Below are positions 1 through 4,148 of a stretch of DNA of 7,527 nucleotides, one piece after another. Position numbers and translations under genes: made by a program. The stretch is from Acidimicrobiales bacterium (GTDB taxonomy: Bacteria; Actinomycetota; Acidimicrobiia; Acidimicrobiales; UBA8190), in NCBI GenBank assembly GCA_030042575.1, contig JASHZK010000397.1, positions 1 to 7,527 on the forward strand. The letters are read 5' to 3'. The first letter of the stretch is position 1; each line of letters begins with the position of its first letter. Below the pieces are notes generated by a model. The model was not told where the DNA came from. It ran no database searches and was given only the letters and a program-made list of their open reading frames with translations.

Positions 1-82
1 CGCCTGCGTCTGGACAGACAACACCTCAGTCGGCAACGGGGACATCGTGGCCAACCTGTCAGGGTCCGATCTCGATCTGTAG
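1..82 (+). CDS. 3' end of an unidentified CDS
   Basis: The frame beginning at base 2 is open to a TAG at 80-82 and gives 26 residues starting ACVWTDNTSVG and ending NLSGSDLDL. Codon choice has strongly GC-rich third positions, and a strong terminator-like hairpin follows 53 bp downstream, so this reads as a genuine C-terminus. A Cys-x-Trp-x-Asp pattern near the C-terminus occurs in some actinobacterial secreted or membrane-anchored hypothetical proteins. That resemblance is from memory and weak, so I assign no function. Confidence 0.55.
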   Translation, partial: ACVWTDNTSVGNGDIVANLSGSDLDL

Positions 83-135
83 CCATCGGCGCCTCTGGAT
101 CTCTGACCGATCCAGCCACAACGTCTAGTCACAAG

Positions 136-169
136 GCAGAGGCCGGGGCCACGGTGCCCCGGCCTCTGC
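136..169 (+). terminator. 14-bp perfect hairpin, intrinsic-type terminator
   Basis: GCAGAGGCCGGGGC (136-149) pairs perfectly with GCCCCGGCCTCTGC (156-169) around a 6-nt loop. The stem lies 53 bp after the TAG of the partial upstream gene and 74 bp before the next start. There is no U-tract, which is common in high-GC actinobacteria. It probably ends the upstream transcript and could work in both directions. Confidence 0.8.
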
Positions 170-243
170 GTCATCCCCACCTTCACGGGGACGGACCAGA
201 TCCGAGGCACGCCGGCTGAGCCCGCGGATAGGTTGGATTTTCG

Positions 244-1113
244 ATGCTGCTCGTGGGGACGGAGCAGGCCCTTCTCGACCTGGACACGGGCCGCACCCTC
301 CTAGAGGGACACGCGGTCACCGCCCTGGCGCCGGGCCCCGGGGGCTGGCACGCGCTCCTGGACGGCCGGGTCGTGATTCGTCTGGATGACCGAGAGGTGA
401 CGACCGTCGGCCAGTTGCCCGCCGACGACGGCCAGAGCTTGGCTGTCCTGGCCGACGGCACCGTGCTCGTAGGCCGAACTGGCGCCCGTCTCACCGTCGT
501 CGGCGCCCGCCTACGGGACGTAGCCGCATTCGAGCAGGTACCCGGTCGAGACCATTGGGAGAACCCCGCCGGTCCGACGCCCGATACCCGCTCCGTGGCC
601 AGCAGCGGCGCACACCTCTGGGTGAACGTCCACGTGGGCGGCCTGTGGCATTCAGACGACCGGGGGGAGAGTTGGCGCCAGGTCATCGAACCCGAGGCCG
701 ACGTCCACGAAGTGCGGGCGGAGCATGGATCGATAGCGGTGGCCGCCGCTATCGGGATCGGCTGGAGCCAAGACCAGGGGCGATCGTGGTCCTGGAGCAC
801 CGAAGGACTCCAAGACCGTTACCTGCGGGCAGTGTCCATGGACGGCGACACTGCATACGTTTCGTCGTCAGACGGTCCGTTCACAGAGCACGGCGCCGTG
901 TACCGGGCACGGCTCGGGTCTCCGTTCACCCGCTGTGTCGAGGGTCTGCCCGAATGGTTCCCAGGCAACATCGACACCGGACACCTCGACGCCGTGAAGG
1001 GCCGGGTCGTCATCGGTTTCGGGCCCGAAGTTCACGTTTCTGAAGACGGCGGCTCGTCGTGGAAGGCCACCGAGGTTCCCCATCCGATCTCCGTGATCCG
1101 CCTCGGCAACTGA
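244..1113 (+). CDS. BNR/Asp-box beta-propeller protein (sialidase-fold-like, cytoplasmic)
   Basis: A 289-residue protein with three Asp-box (BNR) motifs of form S-x-D-x-G-x-x-W: SDDRGESW (137-144), SQDQGRSW (175-182) and SEDGGSSW (266-273). Asp-boxes mark beta-hairpin turns in sialidase, YCF48 and VPS10-type propellers. At 289 residues, with degenerate repeats in the N-terminal half, it is probably one propeller. I see no signal peptide, transmembrane segment or sialidase catalytic Arg/Tyr set, so an enzyme role is unproven; binding or scaffolding is as likely. The ATG at 244 has no clear Shine-Dalgarno. A -10-like TAGGTT (229-234) ends 9 bp upstream, so the mRNA may be nearly leaderless. It is flanked by hairpins (136-169 and 1133-1162) and is probably monocistronic. 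The fold call is firm; the function is unknown. Confidence 0.85.
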   Translation: MLLVGTEQALLDLDTGRTLLEGHAVTALAPGPGGWHALLDGRVVIRLDDREVTTVGQLPADDGQSLAVLADGTVLVGRTGARLTVVGARLRDVAAFEQVPGRDHWENPAGPTPDTRSVASSGAHLWVNVHVGGLWHSDDRGESWRQVIEPEADVHEVRAEHGSIAVAAAIGIGWSQDQGRSWSWSTEGLQDRYLRAVSMDGDTAYVSSSDGPFTEHGAVYRARLGSPFTRCVEGLPEWFPGNIDTGHLDAVKGRVVIGFGPEVHVSEDGGSSWKATEVPHPISVIRLGN

Positions 1114-1132
1114 CGGACCACCCCGATCCCGG

Positions 1133-1162
1133 GGCTCGGGCCCGGCCATCGAGGCCCGGGTC
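1133..1162 (+). terminator. GC-rich hairpin after the beta-propeller gene
   Basis: CGGGCC (1137-1142) pairs with GGCCCG (1153-1158) across a 10-nt loop. The stem extends outward by four more pairs, two of them G-T wobbles, to 1133 and 1162. It starts 20 bp after the TGA at 1113. No U-tract is present. Terminator function is inferred from position only. Confidence 0.35.
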
Positions 1163-1262
1163 GGATTCGACCGATGAGTCGTCCCCACCCGACACGTCTA
1201 CCGTGAAAGAGGGGTCGCCACCGGACGTGACCAGCGAGCCCCGAGGACAGAGGAGGTCATCC

Positions 1263-1595
1263 ATGCCAGCTACCTACGACGACGCCAACCTGGTCATGCA
1301 GATCGTTCGATGGGGCACCGAACTTGGCCTGCCCGACGCTCTCCCGGCCGTGCTCTCCGACGAGTTCGACCCGGACACAGCCAGCGGCGACGACCCCTCC
1401 GTCCAGAAGGTGCTCGGTTTCGGAGAAGTGGTCGGTACTTTCGTCAAACAGGGTGTTCTCGATCGTGACCTGGTGATGGACATGTGGTGGATAGAGGGAT
1501 TCTGGTCGCGGGTGGCTCCGGTGGCACGCACACAGCGGGAGCACTTCGGCGAGCCCCGCCTGTGGGAGAATTTCGAGAAGCTGGCCACCGGCTGA
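1263..1595 (+). CDS. Small DUF4760-like hypothetical protein
   Basis: A 110-residue acidic protein with no signal peptide or membrane segment. The ATG at 1263 is chosen because AGGAGG (1251-1256) lies 6 nt upstream, the best ribosome binding site in the window; the same frame is open further upstream but lacks such a site. It is Trp- and Asp-rich, with MDMWWIEGFWSRV at about 77-89 and GEPRLWENFE near the end. This WW-x(3)-FW pattern and the 'long helix plus short Trp-rich helix' look recall DUF4760-type actinobacterial proteins. I recognise it only by resemblance and know no biochemical role. It follows the propeller gene by 149 bp with a possible terminator between, so it is probably transcribed separately. 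A -10-like TACCGT sits at 1199-1204 without a good -35. Confidence 0.8.
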   Translation: MPATYDDANLVMQIVRWGTELGLPDALPAVLSDEFDPDTASGDDPSVQKVLGFGEVVGTFVKQGVLDRDLVMDMWWIEGFWSRVAPVARTQREHFGEPRLWENFEKLATG

Positions 1596-1611
1596 CCGTC
1601 CATTGCCCTTG

Positions 1612-1617
1612 TAGTGT
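1612..1617 (+). promoter_or_regulatory. -10 element of a possible leaderless promoter
   Basis: TAGTGT (1612-1617) fits TANNNT and is followed by exactly 6 nt and then ATG (1624), the geometry expected for a leaderless mRNA. The same -10/N6/start spacing occurs before the Clp-N gene (3288-3302). No convincing -35 is seen. It lies just after the stop of the DUF4760-like gene. Confidence 0.35.
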
Positions 1618-1623
1618 CGCACC

Positions 1624-1701
1624 ATGAAGCGCAATCGCTCGATCCCGCCCGCGACGGTGATCCCCGTGCTCCGGGTTCGATCCGCACGGGCCAGCGTGTG
1701 A
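1624..1701 (+). pseudogene. 5' remnant of a VOC/glyoxalase-type gene (or 25-residue peptide)
   Basis: ATG at 1624 opens a 25-codon frame ending in TGA at 1699-1701. Its first 16 residues are MKRNRSIPPATVIPVL. The block PPATVIPVL is, to my knowledge, a typical N-terminus of actinobacterial single-domain VOC proteins, where it continues into a YPDV...A..WL..AFGF helix. Here the frame breaks after about 18 residues. A neighbouring frame gives ACDNFAEEE (about 1693-1719), reminiscent of the expected WLC-x-x-F segment, after which similarity is lost. I infer a decayed or truncated gene that kept its promoter-like -10 (1612-1617). The alternative is a real short peptide or an upstream ORF. The resemblance is from memory and has not been searched. 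Confidence 0.4.
1663..1690 (+). other. 7-bp perfect hairpin inside the VOC remnant
   Basis: CCCGTGC (1663-1669) pairs with GCACGGG (1684-1690) around a 14-nt loop. It starts 67 bp after the DUF4760-like stop and could terminate that transcript, or it may be chance in GC-rich DNA. No U-tract follows. Confidence 0.35.
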
Positions 1702-1768
1702 CAATTTCGCCGAGGAAGAGCCCCAAGAGTGACGGCGAGATGAACAGTTGTCGAACTGATCGTCACAC
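1696..1768 (+). repeat. Nested inverted repeats, three-way-junction-like
   Basis: The outer arms GTGTGAC (1696-1702) and GTCACAC (1762-1768) are perfectly complementary. Between them are two further inverted repeats, TCGCCG/CGGCGA (1707-1712 with 1733-1738) and CAGTT/AACTG (1745-1749 with 1754-1758, 4-nt loop). As RNA this folds into a three-way junction of 73 nt. It ends 3 bp before the -35 of the promoter at 1772. It is not a tRNA: there is no T-loop or anticodon arm. Function unknown; chance is possible. Confidence 0.3.
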
Positions 1769-1771
1769 CGC

Positions 1772-1800
1772 TTGGCAGGCGAGGCCGCTGTCCGTACACT
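1772..1800 (+). promoter_or_regulatory. Sigma70-type promoter of the candidate small RNA
   Basis: The -35 TTGGCA (1772-1777, 5 of 6 to TTGACA) and the -10 TACACT (1795-1800, 4 of 6 to TATAAT with the key T, A and final T) are separated by an ideal 17 bp. Transcription should start near A1806. No gene with a ribosome binding site follows; the next strong feature is the terminator at 1880-1918. Confidence 0.6.
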
Positions 1801-1805
1801 TCTCC

Positions 1806-1919
1806 ATGGAGCCGGTAACCCGGATTGGGCAGAGGAAAGCGTCTGGGGCATCCGAGCCACTACCGCCTCCGCTAGTCCCAAAAGGGGGCACGCCGATCGA
1901 CAGGACGTGCCCCCTTTTC
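1806..1919 (+). ncRNA. Candidate small RNA of about 113 nt, no known family
   Basis: It is bounded by a good promoter (1772-1800) and a 13-bp terminator hairpin (1880-1918). Visible folds are CCGG/CCGG with a TAAC loop (1812-1823) or, alternatively, CGGAT/ATCCG (1821-1825 with 1850-1854) enclosing CAGA/TCTG (1830-1833 with 1842-1845). A further stem ACTA/TAGT (1859-1862 with 1873-1876) presents a 10-nt C-rich loop containing CCTCC (1866-1870), complementary to Shine-Dalgarno sequences. C-rich single-stranded loops are a hallmark of trans-acting sRNAs in Gram-positives. I do not recognise 6S, tmRNA, SRP RNA, RNase P RNA or a known riboswitch. An ATG at 1806 opens a frame through the terminator, but its third codon positions are not GC-rich. 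An attenuated leader for the cyclase gene is the main alternative. Confidence 0.45.
1880..1918 (+). terminator. 13-bp intrinsic terminator with A4/U4 flanks
   Basis: AAAAGGGGGCACG (1880-1892) is perfectly complementary to CGTGCCCCCTTTT (1906-1918) around a 13-nt loop. A G/C-rich stem flanked by A4 on one side and T4 on the other is the form of a bidirectional intrinsic terminator. It is the strongest terminator in the window, yet no intact gene precedes it for about 285 bp. That supports an RNA gene ending here. Confidence 0.85.
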
Positions 1920-2004
1920 AGGTCGTGGAGGCCCGTGCACCGCTCCGTCCACCACGGTCCGAACGACGATCTTCGCCATCCTGTTGTTCTCTGAGCGGGA
2001 CAAC

Positions 2005-2026
2005 GTTCACCTCCTGTTCACCGTGG
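2005..2026 (+). promoter_or_regulatory. PHO-box-like 11-bp direct repeat upstream of the cyclase
   Basis: Two consecutive 11-bp units, GTTCACCTCCT (2005-2015) and GTTCACCGTGG (2016-2026), share a perfect GTTCACC core one helical turn apart. This is the form of the PHO box bound by the response regulator PhoP in Streptomyces (family knowledge). A -10-like TAGGCT (2053-2058) lies 26 bp downstream with no recognisable -35, as expected of an activator-dependent promoter. The site is 70 bp before the GTG of the cyclase gene. No PhoP gene is in the window. Confidence 0.55.
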
Positions 2027-2096
2027 GGTCCGGTACCGGTCACTCACGGCTCATAGGCTCGGCGTCTTGCGTGATCGACGTTCGGGGAGCATTCCA

Positions 2097-2804
2097 GTGA
2101 ACTCGCCACAGCTTGTTTCCGAAGCCGCCTGCCGGCGGGTGAGGCGGAGTTTCGCCTTCGTCGATCTTTGCGGGTTCTGCGACTTTGCCGAGGCGCAGGG
2201 CGACGACGCTGCCGCGGAGGAAGTAAGTCGGCTCCGTGCCACCGTCCGGTGGGCGGCTGCAGCCACGAGCGTCATGGTCGACAAGTGGCTGGGTGACGGG
2301 GCGATGCTCGTTGGCGACGACAGTGAGCTGCTGGTGACCTCGACGATCGCCATCGCCGAGACCCATCTCGACGCCGGCGTGCTTCCCATCCGGGCGGGGA
2401 TCGCCAGTGGCGACGTTCTCCTCCTCGATGGCGACAGCTACCTCGGACGCCCGGTCAACCTGGCGGCGCGACTCACCGACCGCGCCGATCCTCATCAAGT
2501 CCTCGCCAGCGTGCAAGGACTCCGGTTGCCGTCAGGTGTCGTGGTGGAGGCCAGGAACCGCCTGCAGATCAAGGGGTTCGCCGAGCCCGTGTCGGTGGCG
2601 ACGTTGCGGTCGAAGGGGGAGACAGGTGAGAGCAAAGCCCAGCGGGCCCTGGCCTCGACCGTCGACGGATTGGCCCAGCCCTTTAGAGCCTTGCTGGGGG
2701 TCAGAGGTCGGCCCACTCGGAAGCGGGCCGCCTGTACGGAGATGAGCGACCATCGGGGACGAGCCGGTCTCGGCTACCTGGCTCCTCGGCCCACTCGTCC
2801 ATAA
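2097..2804 (+). CDS. Class III adenylate/guanylate cyclase, catalytic domain only
   Basis: A 235-residue protein, predicted to make cAMP (possibly cGMP) from the nucleoside triphosphate as a homodimer. Residues about 18-170 are a class III cyclase homology domain. They show FVDLCGF with metal-binding D23, KWLGDG with K63 (purine-recognising position) and metal-binding D67, then GRPVNLAARL with transition-state N121 and R125, and the closing KGFAEPV block. The second purine-recognising residue, Asp seven before the Asn in Rv1625c, is Ser114 here, though an Asp sits one residue earlier. No HAMP, membrane or sensor domain precedes the catalytic domain, so it should be soluble. The 60-residue C-terminal tail is unrecognised. 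GTG 2097 is chosen because GGGGAG lies 7 nt upstream; an in-frame TTG at 2067 has no such site. A PHO-box-like repeat lies upstream. Confidence 0.85.
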   Translation: MNSPQLVSEAACRRVRRSFAFVDLCGFCDFAEAQGDDAAAEEVSRLRATVRWAAAATSVMVDKWLGDGAMLVGDDSELLVTSTIAIAETHLDAGVLPIRAGIASGDVLLLDGDSYLGRPVNLAARLTDRADPHQVLASVQGLRLPSGVVVEARNRLQIKGFAEPVSVATLRSKGETGESKAQRALASTVDGLAQPFRALLGVRGRPTRKRAACTEMSDHRGRAGLGYLAPRPTRP

Positions 2805-2846
2805 TCCTTCTGCGCATCACGTGGTGCCGGTGTAGCCACCCGGCGA

Positions 2847-3245
2847 TCAGATCAGACCCAAGTGCCGCTCGATCACCTCGAGCCGTCCACGCAAGGCCTC
2901 GACCTCTGCCTCGAGGGACCGCGCGTGCTCGAGCTGGCGACGAGTGCGCAACGATCGAAGGGCATGGTCGATGACGGCTTCAAGGGGAACGATCCGTTGC
3001 GGGCCGTTGGCGCCGGCGACCATGCGGGAGCCGACCTTGCCCGACCGGTACCACGAACGCAGGGTGGATCGCGACAAGCCCGATGCCCGTGACGCCTCTT
3101 CGAGAGTGACCCATCCCTCTTCCTGCGGTTGGTCGGCGAGCTGGGCGAGGAACTCGTCCCAGTCGACCTCGAGCTCCTGTGGATCGCATGGGTGGCTCGC
3201 ACCCTCGCCCCAGGCCCTGGCTGGTTCCCCGCTGTTCGCTGGCAC
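2847..3245 (-). CDS. MerR-like helix-turn-helix protein with C-terminal coiled coil
   Basis: A 132-residue protein, probably a transcription regulator. Residues about 44-90 form a MerR/HTH_17-type winged helix: WVTLEEASRASGLSRSTLRSW, then a YRSGKV wing entry and a basic segment. Residues about 97-130 are a heptad-like, Leu/Glu/Arg-rich helix (LEHARSLEAEVEALRGRLEV) suited to dimerisation. The first 30-40 residues are acidic and unrecognised. There is no ligand-binding domain and no MerR metal-binding cysteines at the C-terminus. The start is uncertain: GTG 3245 is preferred, with a -10-like TAGGGT (3259-3254, minus) 8 nt before it, while an in-frame TTG at 3263 would add six residues. It is divergent from the Clp-N gene across at most 54 bp, so control of that gene and of itself is likely. 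It converges with the cyclase gene, 42 bp apart. Confidence 0.75.
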   Translation of the reverse strand: MPANSGEPARAWGEGASHPCDPQELEVDWDEFLAQLADQPQEEGWVTLEEASRASGLSRSTLRSWYRSGKVGSRMVAGANGPQRIVPLEAVIDHALRSLRTRRQLEHARSLEAEVEALRGRLEVIERHLGLI

Positions 3246-3299
3246 CGTGCTTGACCCTATCAAATATCAGGCTCTTGACAGGCTGTCTACCATGGTGCC
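3246..3299. promoter_or_regulatory. Compact divergent control region between the HTH and Clp-N genes
   Basis: On the plus strand a -10-like TACCAT (3288-3293) is followed by 6 nt and the GTG of the Clp-N gene, so that mRNA is probably leaderless; no Shine-Dalgarno exists there. On the minus strand TAGGGT (3259-3254) serves the HTH gene. Between them is a short inverted repeat GACAG-G-CTGTC (3277-3287), placed just upstream of and touching the Clp-N -10. It is a candidate operator for the divergent regulator. It does not match the HspR HAIR consensus. Confidence 0.4.
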
Positions 3300-4148
3300 G
3301 TGTTCGAACGATTCACCCCCCGGGCCCGTCGGGTCCTGGTGGTCTCCGAGGAGGAGGCGCGGAGACTGGGTCACAGCTTCATCCGGCCCGAGCACGTCTT
3401 CCTGGGCCTGCTCCCGGGGGACGGGGTCGCCGCCAGGGTCCTGTCCCGGCACGGGGTGAGCCTGGAGGTGGCCCGGGCGCAGTTCGCCGAGGCGATCCCC
3501 TCCAGCGCCGAGGCCACCATGGCGGCCAAGGTCCCCTTCAGCCCCGAGGCGAAGAGGACCCTCGAGCTCTCGCTCCGAGAGGCCCTGCAACTGGGCCACA
3601 ACTACATCGGGACAGAGCACCTCCTGCTGGCCCTCGTCCGCCAATCCGAGGAAGAGGAGCTCGACTGGCTGGCCACAGTGTCGGGTGTCGGCACCGCACT
3701 CTTGCGATCGTCCATCGAGCAGTTGCTGAAGGGATTCGGCGCAGAATCAGGACGATCACCGGCGGTGCACGAGGCTACGGCCCGGGCTCGAGGGCTGGCC
3801 GGCAAGGGGTTGCTCACCACCGGTCATCTCCTGTGGGCGATGTTGGAGGATCCTCGGTGCACGGCCAGCCAGGCGCTCGAGCAGCTGGGGGTGGCCAAAG
3901 ACGCTGTGGAGGCTGCGCTGGCCGGCATCTCCGTCGACGACACCAGCGATGCCGCACCTCTCCCTCCCCAGGTGGAAATTCGCGTTGGGGGATCCACGGT
4001 CACCGTCGAGGACCCGGCCGTCGCCTCGGCGCTGAGCAAGCTCACCCCCGAAGAACTCGGAGACGCTCTTCGCAAAGCCCTCGGCACACGGCGGAGCAAG
4101 GCCGCGCCTCGGGCGCGCCGGGATCCCTTCGGCGCTCAAGCCGACTGA
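3300..4148 (+). CDS. Stand-alone ClpC-type N-domain protein (no AAA+ ATPase)
   Basis: A 282-residue protein whose first 145 residues match the N-domain of ClpC (MFERFTPRARRV at the start, then two four-helix repeats). In ClpC this domain binds adaptors and phosphoarginine-marked substrates. The two Glu residues that read phosphoarginine in B. subtilis ClpC (E32, E106) are present as E31 (FIRPEH) and E106 (YIGTEH). A third, degenerate repeat spans about 155-210 and has Gly in place of the Glu (LLTTGHLL). The tail 211-282 is Pro/Asp then basic. There is no Walker A/B, so it cannot unfold proteins. Likely a substrate-binding adaptor, decoy or ClpC modulator, like mycobacterial ClpC2, which carries a Clp-N fold without ATPase and binds cyclomarin. 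The GTG at 3300 fits the ClpC N-terminus exactly and looks leaderless. Its last 13 bp overlap the convergent exporter gene. Confidence 0.85.
   Translation: MFERFTPRARRVLVVSEEEARRLGHSFIRPEHVFLGLLPGDGVAARVLSRHGVSLEVARAQFAEAIPSSAEATMAAKVPFSPEAKRTLELSLREALQLGHNYIGTEHLLLALVRQSEEEELDWLATVSGVGTALLRSSIEQLLKGFGAESGRSPAVHEATARARGLAGKGLLTTGHLLWAMLEDPRCTASQALEQLGVAKDAVEAALAGISVDDTSDAAPLPPQVEIRVGGSTVTVEDPAVASALSKLTPEELGDALRKALGTRRSKAAPRARRDPFGAQAD

Noticed and set aside
1674..1693. tRNA-like 3' end: GGTTCGATCC, 7 nt, then CCA
   Set aside because: The flanking five bases do not form a T-stem, and no anticodon or D arm precedes it; chance similarity, possibly part of the VOC remnant.
1696..1768. CRP-like half-sites GTGTGAC and GTCACAC
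   Set aside because: They are 59 bp apart instead of the 6-bp spacing of TGTGA-N6-TCACA, and no partner half-site sits at the right distance from either.
1614..1994. Plus-strand open frame across the sRNA region
   Set aside because: It runs through the terminator hairpin, lacks a ribosome binding site and has third positions unlike the neighbouring genes.
2067..2096. TTG 2067 as start of the cyclase
   Set aside because: No Shine-Dalgarno; GTG 2097 has GGGGAG at 7 nt and the cyclase domain begins well after it.
3264..3299. HspR (HAIR) operator next to the Clp-N gene
   Set aside because: Only CTTGA is present; the CTTGAGT-N7-ACTCAAG inverted repeat is not found.
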